Positions 8,320-18,102 of a stretch of DNA of 64,000 nt are shown here, one piece after another. The DNA lies in the NCBI RefSeq assembly GCF_000375545.1, contig NZ_AQXF01000002.1:491830-555829 (forward strand), read 5' to 3'. Source of the stretch: Kordiimonas gwangyangensis DSM 19435 = JCM 12864 (lineage in GTDB: Bacteria; Pseudomonadota; Alphaproteobacteria; Sphingomonadales; Kordiimonadaceae). Under the pieces are notes generated by a model. It did not search any database, was not told the origin of the DNA, and saw only the letters and a program-made list of their open reading frames with translations. Numbering within the stretch: position 1 is the first letter of the stretch; the number at the start of each line of letters is the position of its first letter. The position numbers were made by a program, and so were the translations under genes.

Positions 8320-9379
8320 TCATCCTTTGCCAACGCGCGTCACTTTCAAGCCGCTTGCGTGCATCTGTGCTGACGTCGCGCCAATCCTTGTGCGAGGGCA
8401 GCGCTTCACCTGTGCGCCGCTTCAGCATGACATCAAGCGCATAACCAGCTTTGCCGCCAAGTATTTTCCATGCTTCCGCATGACCATCCCATCCTGTTTC
8501 CTTGCAAAGCCTTGCTGTTGCTTCGGTGAGCAGACTTTCAAATATCCAGGTTTTTTGCGTGCCTTGATACTGGTACTTCAAAAATGTCCAGTTCCTTAAG
8601 CCCTCAAGGGCTTTCAGGTGTTGCTCGGTCATCTCCCGGAAACGTTCCGCACCCACCTGGTCAATTTGCTCATTCCAATATTCGCCTTCGCTTTCGGTCT
8701 TGCCGTAGAGTGAACCTTCCCTGCCCTCGCGCTGCCAAGCGGTTTTCTCTGCGTTACAGTAAAGAACCGTGATCTTGTTATCGAAATGGCAAGGCACATC
8801 TTTGCGCCACAGCCTTAAAACCCAGTCCTCAAGCGGTGTCCGGTAAATGGTTGAGGCCGGACGCCATGCACCAACCACCTCGAACACCGAACGGCGCACC
8901 ACCCATGCCGAAACCGGCTCAAATAGCACGGGCATGTTGAAGTAGGATTGGCTGACCTGGCGCTCTGCCGGTGTTCGCTCCCAGACCACTGGTATATTGC
9001 GCCGCACATCAAGCGTCGTCAGCCCAGCCCCCGCGCCAAAGAAATCAGCGTGCCCTTGATCCAACGTTGCAACCGCGTGCGCAAGATGGTCCGGCAACCA
9101 GATATCATCATGGTTTGCAAAGGCGACATATTCGGTTGATGCAGCAAAAAAACCCGCAGAATTGGGGCCCGATTGCTCGCCACAGCGCGTCTCAAGGTTG
9201 AGGTAGAAAATGCGGTCGTCGGAATAACTTTCCATCAACTCCCGGGTTTCATCCGCGCACTGGTCACCGACGACAAGCAATATCCAATCCTCAAACGTCT
9301 GTTTGAGGATTGACGCTATGGTATGCTTGAGGAGTTGGGGGCGATTATATGTCGCCACCACTATGGTGACCCTGGCCAT
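8306..9379 (-). CDS. family 2 glycosyltransferase
   Basis: Inverting GT-A glycosyltransferase of 357 residues using a nucleotide sugar donor. The N-terminus VTIVVATYNRPQLLKHT is the classical GT2 start, followed by a metal-binding HDD at 90-92. The C-terminal 120 residues are mostly helical with no recognised domain. There is no membrane segment, so it is cytoplasmic. The coding end overlaps the NDP-hexose 2,3-dehydratase gene, suggesting that it transfers, or helps build, the unusual deoxysugar. The acceptor is unknown. The start has no clear ribosome-binding site, but the conserved N-terminus fixes it. Confidence 0.9.
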   Translation of the reverse strand: MARVTIVVATYNRPQLLKHTIASILKQTFEDWILLVVGDQCADETRELMESYSDDRIFYLNLETRCGEQSGPNSAGFFAASTEYVAFANHDDIWLPDHLAHAVATLDQGHADFFGAGAGLTTLDVRRNIPVVWERTPAERQVSQSYFNMPVLFEPVSAWVVRRSVFEVVGAWRPASTIYRTPLEDWVLRLWRKDVPCHFDNKITVLYCNAEKTAWQREGREGSLYGKTESEGEYWNEQIDQVGAERFREMTEQHLKALEGLRNWTFLKYQYQGTQKTWIFESLLTEATARLCKETGWDGHAEAWKILGGKAGYALDVMLKRRTGEALPSHKDWRDVSTDARKRLESDARWQRMNGHA

Positions 9380-9389
9380 GGGAAAATTC

Positions 9390-9401
9390 TCAGACGTCTG
9401 A
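9390..9401. repeat. 12-bp perfect palindrome upstream of glycosyltransferase gene
   Basis: TCAGACGTCTGA ends 10 bp before the start codon of the glycosyltransferase gene on the minus strand. It lies in the leader and may be an operator or chance; no copy was noticed elsewhere in the window. Confidence 0.3.
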
Positions 9402-9419
9402 AACGGGTCGACAGCATAG

Positions 9420-9437
9420 GGAGCGCCTTGGCGCTCC
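9420..9437. repeat. 8-bp inverted repeat with 2-bp centre (hairpin)
   Basis: GGAGCGCC-TT-GGCGCTCC lies between the end of the quinone-oxidoreductase gene and the start of the glycosyltransferase gene, both on the minus strand. There is no T-tract on either strand, so it is not a classical intrinsic terminator, but it could end or separate the long beta-oxidation transcript. Confidence 0.35.
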
Positions 9438-9461
9438 GCAAGCTTATTTAAGGCCTTACAT

Positions 9462-10436
9462 TCAAGGCTTCAGAATGACTTTACCCTTGGCACGCCGCTC
9501 AGTAAGGCAGGAGAAGGCTTCCACAACGTCATCAAGCGAGAACACGTCGTTCACCAGTGGGTCGATGGTGCCTTGCTCGAACATTGCGAACATTTCCATC
9601 ATGTTCTGAACCTGAAGGCCGGGGTTGGCACGCGCCCAGTTACCCCAGAATACGCCGACGATAGAACACTGCTTGAGCAGGCACAGGTTCAGTGGCGGTT
9701 TTGGAATATCGCCAGCCGCAAAACCGATCACCAGCAAACGCCCGTTTGGCGCCATGGTACGCAGCGCAGCTTCGGTATAGGCACCGCCTACCGGGTCATA
9801 GATTACGTCTACACCCTTACCTTCGGTGATTTCCTTCACCCGCGCCTTGAGGTCTTCGGTCGAGTAGTTGATCACATGATCAGCGCCGGCCTTTTTGCAA
9901 ACCTCAAGCTTCTCATCGGTGCTTGCAGCCGCGATCACAACAGCGCCCATGGCTTTACCAAGCTCAACGGTCGCGAGGCCCACACCACCAGCCGCGCCGA
10001 GCACCAACAGAATTTCGCCCTTCTGAATATCGGCGCGCTGCTTCAGTGCATGATAGCTCGTCGCATAAGTGATGGTGAAACCTGCTGCCACTTCAAACGG
10101 CATTTTCGCCGGGATCGGCACCAGTGTTTTGGCGGGCGCAGCGATTTTCTCCGCAAACGCACCGGTTTGGTTGAAGAAGATCACCCGGTCACCAACCTTG
10201 ACGTTGGTGACACCTTCACCCAGCTCAGCAACAACACCAGCCCCTTCGCCGCCAGGCGTGAATGGCAGTTCTGGCTGGAATTGGTATTTGCCTGCAACCA
10301 TCAACACGTCCGGGAAATTGAGGCCCGCGGCCTTCACGTCAATCAGCACTTCGCCCTTGCCCGGCGTCGGTGCTGCGATGTCCTCAACCGTCAATCCGGT
10401 GTGCGCACCAAGCGTGCCGCATCTTACTGCTTTCAT
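9462..10436 (-). CDS. NADPH:quinone oxidoreductase family protein (MDR superfamily)
   Basis: Medium-chain reductase of 324 residues, zinc-free quinone oxidoreductase/enoyl reductase branch. It has the GroES-like N-terminal half (AAGLNFPDVLMVAGKYQF, FTPGGEGAGVV) and a Rossmann half with GAAGGVGLATVELGKAMGA and the helper motif DVIYDPVGG. The start has AGGGAG upstream. It is the last gene of the nine-gene beta-oxidation operon, after a 78-bp gap that holds a GC-rich hairpin. It may reduce an enoyl-CoA or a quinone; the sequence does not decide. Confidence 0.85.
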   Translation of the reverse strand: MKAVRCGTLGAHTGLTVEDIAAPTPGKGEVLIDVKAAGLNFPDVLMVAGKYQFQPELPFTPGGEGAGVVAELGEGVTNVKVGDRVIFFNQTGAFAEKIAAPAKTLVPIPAKMPFEVAAGFTITYATSYHALKQRADIQKGEILLVLGAAGGVGLATVELGKAMGAVVIAAASTDEKLEVCKKAGADHVINYSTEDLKARVKEITEGKGVDVIYDPVGGAYTEAALRTMAPNGRLLVIGFAAGDIPKPPLNLCLLKQCSIVGVFWGNWARANPGLQVQNMMEMFAMFEQGTIDPLVNDVFSLDDVVEAFSCLTERRAKGKVILKP

Positions 10437-10461
10437 CAGAATTCTCCCTTGAAACAGATAA

Positions 10462-10491
10462 GGCGGGCCCTGGCCTTTGGCCCAGCCCGCC
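10462..10491. terminator. intercistronic GC-rich hairpin (possible attenuator)
   Basis: Arms GGCGGGC (10462-10468) and GCCCGCC (10485-10491) enclose an inner GGCC/GGCC stem. It lies between thiolase and quinone-oxidoreductase genes of the minus-strand operon and lacks a U-tract, so partial termination or mRNA processing is more likely than a strong stop. Confidence 0.4.
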
Positions 10492-10514
10492 TCCTGAAAA
10501 CTTAGCCGAAGTCT

Positions 10515-11696
10515 TTACGCAACTTCGAAGAGGCCAGCCGCGCCCATGCCGCCACCTACACACATGGTGCAGACAACGTATTTGGCGCCGCGACGCTTGC
10601 CTTCGATGAGCGCGTGGCCAACCATGCGCGCACCCGACATGCCGTAAGGGTGACCGATGGAAATGGCGCCGCCGTTGACGTTCAACAGGTCATTCGGGAT
10701 GCCAAGCTTGTCACGGCAATAGATCACCTGCACTGCAAACGCTTCATTGAGCTCCCAAAGACCAATGTCATCCATCGTCAGGCCATTGGCCTTCAGAAGC
10801 TTCGGAATGGCGTATACCGGGCCGATGCCCATTTCGTCAGGCTCAAGGCCGGCAACCGCGATACCGCGGTAGTAGCCCAGCGGGCTCAGGCCACGTTTTT
10901 CAGCTTCCTTTGCTTCCATCACCACAGAAGCGGAGGAACCGTCCGACAACTGGCTGGCGTTACCTGCCGTGATGGTACCACCCTCGATCACCGTCTTGAG
11001 GCCCGAGAGGCCCTCAAGCGTGGTTTCCGGGCGGTTGCCTTCGTCCTTGTCCAGCGTGACATCGTGGAAGGTCATTTCCTTCGTTTCCTTGTTCACCTGC
11101 ACCATTTTGGTGGAGATAGGAACAATCTCGTCGTCAAACTTGCCAGCTGCCTGCGCGGCTGCGGTACGCTGCTGGGACTGGAGGCTGTATTCATCCATGG
11201 CTTCGCGGGTAACGCCATAGCGTTCTGCCACGATCTCGGCGGTTTGCAGCATTGGCATATAGGTCGCCGGGTGCATTTCCACGAGGCTCTTGTCCACAGC
11301 CTGCCAGCGGTTCATATGCTCGTTCTGCACAACGGAGATGCTGTCGAGGCCTGCACCCACCACAATGTCCATGCCGTCATACATCACCTGCTTGGCAGCC
11401 GTGGCAATCGCCATCATGCCCGAGGAGCACTGACGGTCCATTGTCATGCCCGATACGGTTACCGGCAGGCCAGCGCGCAGTGCCGCCAGACGACCGATGT
11501 TCGGGCCGGAGGAACCTTGGGTCAGCGCACAACCCATGATCACATCCTCGATCTCGCCACCTTCAAGGCCGGCACGCGCAACAGCGTGTTTGATCGAATG
11601 TGCGCCAAGGGTCGGCGACAGGGTTGCATTGAGGGCGCCGCGATAGGCTTTGCCGATTGGCGTACGCGCCGTTGATACGATGACTGCTTCCCGCAT
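10515..11696 (-). CDS. acetyl-CoA C-acyltransferase (thiolase)
   Basis: Last step of beta-oxidation: thiolytic cleavage of 3-ketoacyl-CoA to acetyl- or propionyl-CoA and a shortened acyl-CoA. In 393 residues the nucleophile is Cys90 (DRQCSSG), the His is at 349 ([10 protein letters not shown]) and the proton-transfer Cys is 379 (MCVGGGMG), so all catalytic residues are present. The start has AAGGAG upstream. Located between the MFE2-like dehydrogenase and the oxidoreductase in the same operon, it completes the local beta-oxidation set. Confidence 0.95.
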   Translation of the reverse strand: MREAVIVSTARTPIGKAYRGALNATLSPTLGAHSIKHAVARAGLEGGEIEDVIMGCALTQGSSGPNIGRLAALRAGLPVTVSGMTMDRQCSSGMMAIATAAKQVMYDGMDIVVGAGLDSISVVQNEHMNRWQAVDKSLVEMHPATYMPMLQTAEIVAERYGVTREAMDEYSLQSQQRTAAAQAAGKFDDEIVPISTKMVQVNKETKEMTFHDVTLDKDEGNRPETTLEGLSGLKTVIEGGTITAGNASQLSDGSSASVVMEAKEAEKRGLSPLGYYRGIAVAGLEPDEMGIGPVYAIPKLLKANGLTMDDIGLWELNEAFAVQVIYCRDKLGIPNDLLNVNGGAISIGHPYGMSGARMVGHALIEGKRRGAKYVVCTMCVGGGMGAAGLFEVA

Positions 11697-11707
11697 GTCT
11701 CTGCTCC

Positions 11708-12628
11708 TTAACCCATTTTAATGCCGAGCGCTGCTGCGGCTTTTCCTACAAATTTCATCGATTGCTGACCGCCTTGCACCAGTTCTCTCTGGCCTTCAGG
11801 GTTATTGATGTCAGCCATGCCGGCGCGCACGTTTTCAGGCGTTTGCTCGTCCGGCGTCAGATAGATACCGTCGGTCTCATAAACGACCGCGCGGGCGTAA
11901 CCACCTGCACCGGCCGCGAGGATCGTACGGTTCGGCGCGTCCTTGTCACACAGCGTAATGAGACCAGCGGTCACCGATTCCGGTGTCGAAAGCTTCAGCG
12001 CTTCCTCAGGCAGCAGGCCTTCTGTCATGCGTGTGGCCGCCATTGGCGCCAGGCTGTTGACGCGAATATTGTATTTCGCGCCTTCAAGGCACAGCGTGTT
12101 CATAAAGCCCACAAGCGCCATCTTGGCCGCGCCATAATTGCTTTGCCCGAAGTTGCCATAAAGGCCCGAGGATGATGTGGTCATAACGATACGACCATAA
12201 CCCTGCTCGCGCATGATGTCCCACACAGCTTTGGTGCAGACGACAGAGCCCATCAGGTGAACCTTCACCACGAATTCGAAATCGGCGATTTCCATTTTGG
12301 CGAAGGTTTTGTCACGCAGGACACCGGCGTTGTTCACGAGGATGTCGATGCGGCCCCATTTCTCCATGGTTTTCTTGACCATGTCTGCAACCTGGGCTTC
12401 ATCCGCCACGTTGGCACCGTGGGCGAAAGCTTCGCCGCCTGCGTCCACGATCTCTTTCACGACGGCTTCTGCAGCGGCGCTCGAACCACCTTCACCATGC
12501 ACGTTACCGCCGAGGTCGTTCACCACAACCTTGGCGCCGCGGCGCGCCAGTTCAAGCGCGTGGGTGCGGCCAAGGCCACCACCGGCACCAGTTACGATCG
12601 CAACTTGGTCATCAAAGCGAATGCTCAT
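11708..12628 (-). CDS. SDR, multifunctional-enzyme-type-2-like 3-hydroxyacyl-CoA dehydrogenase
   Basis: About 306 residues. N-terminal SDR fold with [34 protein letters not shown] and catalytic Tyr/Lys in [10 protein letters not shown]. The long VNDLGG insert region and the C-terminal PEGQ...[12 protein letters not shown] tail match the dehydrogenase unit of peroxisomal MFE-2 (HSD17B4) and not FadB. It would oxidise 3-hydroxyacyl-CoA with NAD. The start at 12628 is chosen because GGAGAG sits five bases upstream; a GTG four codons earlier overlaps that site. MaoC hydratase and thiolase genes flank it. Confidence 0.88.
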   Translation of the reverse strand: MSIRFDDQVAIVTGAGGGLGRTHALELARRGAKVVVNDLGGNVHGEGGSSAAAEAVVKEIVDAGGEAFAHGANVADEAQVADMVKKTMEKWGRIDILVNNAGVLRDKTFAKMEIADFEFVVKVHLMGSVVCTKAVWDIMREQGYGRIVMTTSSSGLYGNFGQSNYGAAKMALVGFMNTLCLEGAKYNIRVNSLAPMAATRMTEGLLPEEALKLSTPESVTAGLITLCDKDAPNRTILAAGAGGYARAVVYETDGIYLTPDEQTPENVRAGMADINNPEGQRELVQGGQQSMKFVGKAAAALGIKMG

Positions 12629-12663
12629 TACACTCTCCACAATTCACTAATAAATTAAAATAG

Positions 12664-13128
12664 TTAGCCTGCAAGGACCTGCATGGTCAGCCATTCGGCG
12701 ATCAGTGCGGGGCGGTCCTCACCTTTGATTTCCATCGTCAGTTCGGTCTTGAGCAGGAAGCGGTTGCCCGGCTTTTCCTGAACTTCAAGGAGCTTCGAAC
12801 GCGCGCGGATTTCACTGTTCACCTTCACCGGGCTCATGAACCGAACCTTGTCCGAGCCATAGTTGATGCCCATCACGGCGCCTTCGATGCCAATGGCGGC
12901 ATCCGCCATCAGGTAAGGTGCCATGGAAAGCGTGAGAAAGCCGTGCGCGATGGTGGTGCCAAACGGCGTTTTGGCAGCTTTCTCCGGGTCGATATGGATA
13001 AACTGGTGGTCAAGCGTAACGTCGGCAAACGCATTAATGCGCTCTTGGTCAATCTTGAACCAATCGGAAACACCCGTTTCCTTGCCAATGTAGTCCTTGA
13101 GTTTGTCTTTGCTTACAGTGATCGCCAT
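12664..13128 (-). CDS. MaoC-like (R)-specific enoyl-CoA hydratase
   Basis: Hot-dog hydratase of 154 residues that adds water to trans-2-enoyl-CoA. The hydratase-2 motif has catalytic Asp40 and His45 in DVTLDHQFIHID, followed by GTTIAHGFLTLS. The start has AGGGAAG upstream. In the operon it stands just before the MFE2-type dehydrogenase, reproducing the peroxisomal hydratase/dehydrogenase pairing on separate genes. Confidence 0.92.
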   Translation of the reverse strand: MAITVSKDKLKDYIGKETGVSDWFKIDQERINAFADVTLDHQFIHIDPEKAAKTPFGTTIAHGFLTLSMAPYLMADAAIGIEGAVMGINYGSDKVRFMSPVKVNSEIRARSKLLEVQEKPGNRFLLKTELTMEIKGEDRPALIAEWLTMQVLAG

Positions 13129-13160
13129 GATGCTTCCCTGTCTGAAGAATTGTTCAATGC

Positions 13161-13949
13161 TTAAGGTAGCGCGGAAATGCCGCCGTCAAGCGGAATAATG
13201 CCACCCGTGATATAGCTGCCGGCCCGCGAACACAACATAATGAGCAGCCCTGCCACATCCTCTGGCTCGCCACAGCGGTGCAGCGGCACACGCTCCTCCT
13301 GCGCCCGGCGACGTTCTTCATTTTCCGTCACAAAAGCCATCATCCGGCTCGGGAACGGGCCCGGCGCAATGGCGTTGACGGTAATGTGGAACTTCGCCAG
13401 CTCGTTGGAGAGAATTTTGGTCAGGTGATGAACAGCCGCCTTCGACGCGCCGTAAGAATATGCGGTGTTCGAAACCGGACGTGTACCCACGACGGAACCA
13501 AGATTGACAACCCGGGCAGGATCTTCCTTGGTGCCAGCCTTTTTTAGAAGTGGCAGCACAAGGCGGGTAAGATCAGCAACCGCCGTCACGTTCAGGCGGA
13601 ATACATCGTCCCATTTCTGGCGCGGGAAGTCCTCAAACGGCGCTCCCCACGTCATGCCCGAGTTGTTGACGAGAATATCGAGCTTGCCTTCGCGTGCCTC
13701 AATCTCTTTCGCCAGCCCCTCGGTACCCTCAGGGGTCGAGAGGTCGGCCTGCAGCGCAATCACTTCACCCGGGCCAACCGCGTTCAGCTCATGCGCCACA
13801 TCCTCGCAACTCGCGAGCCTGCGCGAGGCAATATAGACCTTGCATCCCGCGCGAACGAGCGCTTCGGTCGCCATGGCCCCGATGCCGGAGCCACCACCGG
13901 TGACAAGGGCTACCTTGCCACCGATCTGGTAAAGGGTTGAAAGGTCCAT
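13161..13949 (-). CDS. SDR family oxidoreductase (RhlG-like)
   Basis: Short-chain dehydrogenase of 262 residues with cofactor motif TGGGSGIG (17-24), LVNNSGMTWG, a Ser in LGSVVGTR and Tyr/Lys in YSYGASKAAV. The segment GPFPSRM and the C-terminal GGIIPLDGGI resemble RhlG-type 3-ketoacyl reductases. AAGGCAC precedes the start, which is 10 bp after the acyl-CoA dehydrogenase gene. It is part of the beta-oxidation operon; the exact substrate is unknown. Confidence 0.85.
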   Translation of the reverse strand: MDLSTLYQIGGKVALVTGGGSGIGAMATEALVRAGCKVYIASRRLASCEDVAHELNAVGPGEVIALQADLSTPEGTEGLAKEIEAREGKLDILVNNSGMTWGAPFEDFPRQKWDDVFRLNVTAVADLTRLVLPLLKKAGTKEDPARVVNLGSVVGTRPVSNTAYSYGASKAAVHHLTKILSNELAKFHITVNAIAPGPFPSRMMAFVTENEERRRAQEERVPLHRCGEPEDVAGLLIMLCSRAGSYITGGIIPLDGGISALP

Positions 13950-13959
13950 GATATGTGCC

Positions 13960-15195
13960 TTACGCGCTGTTGGAGCGGTACTTCTTGAGCTCAGTCCGGG
14001 CGATTACCATACGGTGTACCGCATCCGGGCCGTCCGCAAAGCGGAGCGTACGCTGGCCGTGCCACATGTTGGCAAGCGGCGTATCCTGGCTGATACCCTG
14101 TCCGCCGTGCATTTGCATGGCTTCATCGATGACCTTCAGTGCCATACGCGGCGCCACAACCTTGATCTGGCTGATGTAGGGCTGCGCGGCCTGTGTGCCA
14201 ATGGTGTCCATCATGTGTGCGGCTTTGAGGCAGAGAAGGCGCGCCATCTCGATCTCGATCCGTGCTTCCGCGATGATGTCATAGTTGGCGCCAAGTTTGA
14301 CGAGCGTCTGGCCAAAGGCTTCCTTCGAGAGCGAGCGCTTGATCAGAAGTTCAAGAGCGCGTTCCGCTGCACCAATTGAGCGCATGCAGTGGTGGATACG
14401 GCCCGGGCCCAAGCGGCCTTGGGACACCTCAAAACCACGGCCTTCGCCGAGAACAAGGTTCTCTTTCGGCACCCGCACGTTGGTGAAACGGATATGCATG
14501 TGACCGTGCGGGGCGTCGTCATGGCCGAACACCATCATCGGGCGCAGGATCTCGATGCCCGGCGTGCCGGCTTCCACAAGGATCATGCTATGCTGGTTCT
14601 TGCGCGGTGCATCAGGGTCCGTGCGTACCATGGTGACATAGACCGCGCAGCGCGGATCACCGGCGCCAGACGCCCAGTATTTCTCACCATTCAGCACATA
14701 GTGGTCGCCGTCCAGCACCGCGCTCATGGAGATATTCGTGGCGTCAGATGATGCCACATCGGGCTCCGTCATCAGGTATGCGGAGCGGATTTTGCCTTCA
14801 AGAAGCGGCTTGAGCCACTTTTCCTTGTGCGCGTCCGTGCCGTAACGCTCAATCACTTCCATGTTGCCGGTATCAGGTGCAGAGCAGTTGAAACTTTCCG
14901 CGGCAAGATGCGACCGGCCCATTTCCTCGGCGAGATAAGCGTATTCAACGGTCGTCAGGCCATAGCCTTCTTTGGAATCCGTCAGCCAGAAGTTCCAGAG
15001 ACCCTCTTTTTTGGCTTTCGCCTTCAGGTCCTCAAGGATTTCGGTCATGCGCGGTGTGAATTCGAACCGGTTGCCGGTGCTCCCCACCTGATGGTGGTAT
15101 TCGTCTTCAACGGGCACCACATGCTCGTCAATGAAGGCGCGAACCTTGTCCCGCAGTTCCTTACCCCGTTCTGATAGTCCCAGATCCATGGACAT
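13960..15195 (-). CDS. acyl-CoA dehydrogenase, ACAD10/11-like
   Basis: FAD-dependent dehydrogenase of 411 residues. It has [33 protein letters not shown] and a C-terminal [18 protein letters not shown] followed by [11 protein letters not shown], a run typical of the ACAD10/ACAD11 branch and different from the YEGT of common acyl-CoA dehydrogenases. In ACAD11-type systems a linked aminoglycoside-phosphotransferase-like kinase prepares 4-hydroxyacyl-CoA substrates; a kinase of that type lies at 23694-24767. FAD-protein of the beta-oxidation operon; substrate is inferred only. Confidence 0.88.
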   Translation of the reverse strand: MSMDLGLSERGKELRDKVRAFIDEHVVPVEDEYHHQVGSTGNRFEFTPRMTEILEDLKAKAKKEGLWNFWLTDSKEGYGLTTVEYAYLAEEMGRSHLAAESFNCSAPDTGNMEVIERYGTDAHKEKWLKPLLEGKIRSAYLMTEPDVASSDATNISMSAVLDGDHYVLNGEKYWASGAGDPRCAVYVTMVRTDPDAPRKNQHSMILVEAGTPGIEILRPMMVFGHDDAPHGHMHIRFTNVRVPKENLVLGEGRGFEVSQGRLGPGRIHHCMRSIGAAERALELLIKRSLSKEAFGQTLVKLGANYDIIAEARIEIEMARLLCLKAAHMMDTIGTQAAQPYISQIKVVAPRMALKVIDEAMQMHGGQGISQDTPLANMWHGQRTLRFADGPDAVHRMVIARTELKKYRSNSA

Positions 15196-15212
15196 GATCC
15201 TAATCCTTCCTC

Positions 15213-16946
15213 TTACACTTTTTCGGACCGCCAGCGGTCCCGATACGTTTGTTTGATACCGTTCCTGTCGATCTTGCCTGAGGCAATCATCGGCAGCGGA
15301 TCTTTCGTGATCCAGATTTTCTCAGGCACCTTGAAGCCCGCGAGATGTTTACCAACCTCGTCCTTGATGTCCTCTTCCGTAAGGTCTTCCTCGGAGGAGA
15401 CGACCGCACCCACAAGTTCACCCATGCGTTCGTCCGGCAGGCTGAAAACAGCCACGTCCTGAACGCCTGGGATCGCGTGAAGAATAGCCTCCACCTCAAG
15501 GGTCGAGATATTTTCTCCGCCGCGGATGATGATCTCTTTCAGACGGTCGACAATGTAGATGTAACCTTCCTCGTCAACGTAGCCCACATCGCCGGAATGG
15601 AACCAGCCGTTCTTGAAGGCGCGTGCCGTCGCTTCCGGGTTGTTCCAGTATTCGCGGATATTGGTCACGCTCTTGATGCAAATCTCGCCGGCCTGTCCTG
15701 TCGGCATCTCCTCCCCCGTCGCCGGGTGCAGTATCTTGACGTGGATCAGCGGCGGCGTGGCCTTGCCAGTGCTGGTCGGACGTTCGACATACTCGTCCGC
15801 CGACAGCACAGCTGTCAGTGAGTTGGTCTCGGTCAGGCCATAGCCAATACCCGGGTTCGAGTTGGGGAAAGCCTCACGAATGAGCTTCACATGCTCTGGC
15901 GGGCGCGCGGCACCGCCACCACCCAAGTCCTGAAGTGTCGAGAGGTCATATTTGTGCCGAAGCGGCGATGTGGCCATCTCGAAAGACATGGTCGGCACAC
16001 CTGTCATGCCGGTCACACCTTCAGCTTCGATCAGCCTGAACGCTTCTTCCACGTCCCATTTGTGCATCAACACGAGCTTGCGGCCAAGGGTGGCCGACAC
16101 CAGCAGCACAGGCAGTAGCCCGGTGACATGGAAAAACGGCACGGTCGCCAGCATCACCGGCTGGAAATCCGGGTCCGGGTTGAGGCGACCGAGCATCTTC
16201 ATTGCCAAGGCGATGCACACCCAGTTCATCATCACCGAGACAACCGCCCGGTGCGTTGAAAGTGCGCCTTTCGGAAAGCCGGTGGAGCCAGAGGTATAAA
16301 GCATCATCGCTTCATCCTCGTGGCCAAGCTCGACCTGCGGCCATATGAGCGGCTTTTTGCCTTCGAGCGTGCTGGCGAAGTCATAAAGCCCCTCGGCCGC
16401 CTCAAACGCATCGCGCGCGACGATGACTTTAAGTTCCCCGCTTTTCATCAGTGGACGCATGGTTTCCATGCGCGGGGCATCGGTAACCGCGAGCTTGGCG
16501 CCACAGTTTTCCATAGCCCAGGCGACTTCTTCCTCTTTCCACCAGGCGTTCATCAGCACAGCGATGCCGCCAGCGGCAACGATACCCATGTAGGCAATCG
16601 GCCATTCGGGATAGTTGCGCATGGAAAGCGCAACCCGGTCGCCCTTTTTCACGCCAAAATCGTCCACTAGCGCCTGCGCAAACTGCGACGCCATGGCGAC
16701 CGTCTGTTTGTAGGTATACCGGTCATCGCCGTAGATGAGGAATTCACGCTCGGCATGGCCGAGGAACATCATGAAGGCGTCCCTGAGGCTCGGTGGCTGG
16801 TTGACAAAGGCGGTGTGCTTGACGCCGCCAATGTCAATTTCATCTGTTGTGAACGGCATGCCCGGCTTCGTAAGCAAGCCGATCACCTTGTCAATCGGCG
16901 TTGCCGGGTCGACCGTCGGCAGTTGAAGGTTGTCAAAAGCTCCCAT
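15213..16946 (-). CDS. AMP-dependent acyl-CoA synthetase
   Basis: Class I adenylate-forming ligase of 577 residues that activates a carboxylic acid with ATP and CoA. Motifs are the P-loop [35 protein letters not shown] and [15 protein letters not shown], and a C-terminal Lys in [11 protein letters not shown]. The N-terminal [13 protein letters not shown] and the cofactor context resemble steroid- or long-chain-acid ligases, but the acid cannot be named. GAGGCG precedes the start. It sits between the heteromeric acyl-CoA dehydrogenase pair and the ACAD11-like gene. Confidence 0.9.
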   Translation of the reverse strand: MGAFDNLQLPTVDPATPIDKVIGLLTKPGMPFTTDEIDIGGVKHTAFVNQPPSLRDAFMMFLGHAEREFLIYGDDRYTYKQTVAMASQFAQALVDDFGVKKGDRVALSMRNYPEWPIAYMGIVAAGGIAVLMNAWWKEEEVAWAMENCGAKLAVTDAPRMETMRPLMKSGELKVIVARDAFEAAEGLYDFASTLEGKKPLIWPQVELGHEDEAMMLYTSGSTGFPKGALSTHRAVVSVMMNWVCIALAMKMLGRLNPDPDFQPVMLATVPFFHVTGLLPVLLVSATLGRKLVLMHKWDVEEAFRLIEAEGVTGMTGVPTMSFEMATSPLRHKYDLSTLQDLGGGGAARPPEHVKLIREAFPNSNPGIGYGLTETNSLTAVLSADEYVERPTSTGKATPPLIHVKILHPATGEEMPTGQAGEICIKSVTNIREYWNNPEATARAFKNGWFHSGDVGYVDEEGYIYIVDRLKEIIIRGGENISTLEVEAILHAIPGVQDVAVFSLPDERMGELVGAVVSSEEDLTEEDIKDEVGKHLAGFKVPEKIWITKDPLPMIASGKIDRNGIKQTYRDRWRSEKV

Positions 16947-16954
16947 CGTGCGCC

Positions 16955-18091
16955 TCAGTAGCCAGAACAGCGGGCGAAACGGTCCGCATGATAGTTGAAA
17001 TCACCATAGAGGTGCTGCAGCACGCGGGCACGCTTGATGTAGAAACCCATGTCGAACTCGTCGGTCATGCCGATGCCGCCGTGCATCTGGATCGCTTCAT
17101 TGGTGGCAAGCTCTGCCGTCTTGCTGGCCTTCGCTTTGGCAAGGCTTGCAAACCACGACACATTGCCGCCGGCGTCGGCCATTTGCAGCGCCTTGAGAAC
17201 CGCAGAGCGCGTGATCTCAATTTCGCTATAGAGCTGCGCCGCACGGTGCTGCAGCGCTTGGAACGAGCCGATTGGAACGCCAAACTGCTTGCGTTCTTTG
17301 AGATATTCGACCGTTTCGTCAAAGCAGTGCTGCGCGATACCGAGAAGCTCGGCGGCGACCACAATGCGCGCACCATCAAGCGCGCCATCAAGGGCACCAT
17401 AAGCCTTGCCCTCGCGGCCCAACAAAGCATCTGCACCAGCGCTTACACCCTCAAACGTCAGTTTCGCCCAGTTGCGGCTATCGACGGAAACCGTGCGGTC
17501 CACGATCAGGCCGCTCGCGCCGCGGTCGACGAGGAAAAGGCTCAGGCCTTCCGTATCCCCGGCTTCGCCGCTCGTGCGCGCAAGCACGATGATCTTGTCC
17601 GCCACATGCCCTTCAGGAACAAAAGTCTTCATGCCCGAGAGTTTGTAGCCGTCGCCTGACTTCTCGGCTTTCAGCACGGTCTCTTCCGGCGCGTGGCGGC
17701 TGGTTTCATCGACCGCGAGCGTCACAATAACCTCGCCTGCTGCGATGGCGGGCAAAAGCGCTTCTTTTTGCGCATCGCTGCCGGCAGCCTTGATCACCGA
17801 GGCCGCTACCACACCGCTCGCCATGAATGGCGAAGCTGAAAGCGTTTTGCCCATGGCTTCCGCCACGATGCCGGCGCCCACATATCCAAAACCGGTACCG
17901 CCCTGTTCTTCGTCAACGAGAAGGCCCGCAAAACCCATTTCGGACATCTCTGTCCACAGCTCTTTTGAAAAGCCTGTCTCGTCTGCGTCATCACGCAGCT
18001 TACGAAGCTGGCTGACCGGAGCTTTTTCAGTAAGGAAACCCTCTGCGGATTCTTTCAGGAGCTGCTGCTCTTCATTCAGTACTAATGCCAT
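16955..18091 (-). CDS. acyl-CoA dehydrogenase subunit lacking the usual catalytic Glu
   Basis: Acyl-CoA dehydrogenase fold, 378 residues, with IQMHGGIGMTDEFDMGFYIKR near the C-terminus. At the position where active enzymes have the YEGT catalytic glutamate this protein reads LYGDFNYHAD, with no Glu. Together with the neighbouring 389-residue protein, which keeps it, this is the pattern of heteromeric alpha2beta2 acyl-CoA dehydrogenases (such as ChsE1-ChsE2) in which one subunit supports FAD and substrate binding. The start has AGGGAG upstream; 11 bp separate the two genes. Confidence 0.88.
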   Translation of the reverse strand: MALVLNEEQQLLKESAEGFLTEKAPVSQLRKLRDDADETGFSKELWTEMSEMGFAGLLVDEEQGGTGFGYVGAGIVAEAMGKTLSASPFMASGVVAASVIKAAGSDAQKEALLPAIAAGEVIVTLAVDETSRHAPEETVLKAEKSGDGYKLSGMKTFVPEGHVADKIIVLARTSGEAGDTEGLSLFLVDRGASGLIVDRTVSVDSRNWAKLTFEGVSAGADALLGREGKAYGALDGALDGARIVVAAELLGIAQHCFDETVEYLKERKQFGVPIGSFQALQHRAAQLYSEIEITRSAVLKALQMADAGGNVSWFASLAKAKASKTAELATNEAIQMHGGIGMTDEFDMGFYIKRARVLQHLYGDFNYHADRFARCSGY

Positions 18092-18102
18092 GATGCGTCT
18101 CC

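Noticed and set aside
10614-11675. Plus-strand open frame of 353 codons
   Set aside because: Antisense to the thiolase gene; high G+C codon bias keeps the opposite frame open. The His- and Arg-rich composition is typical of shadows.
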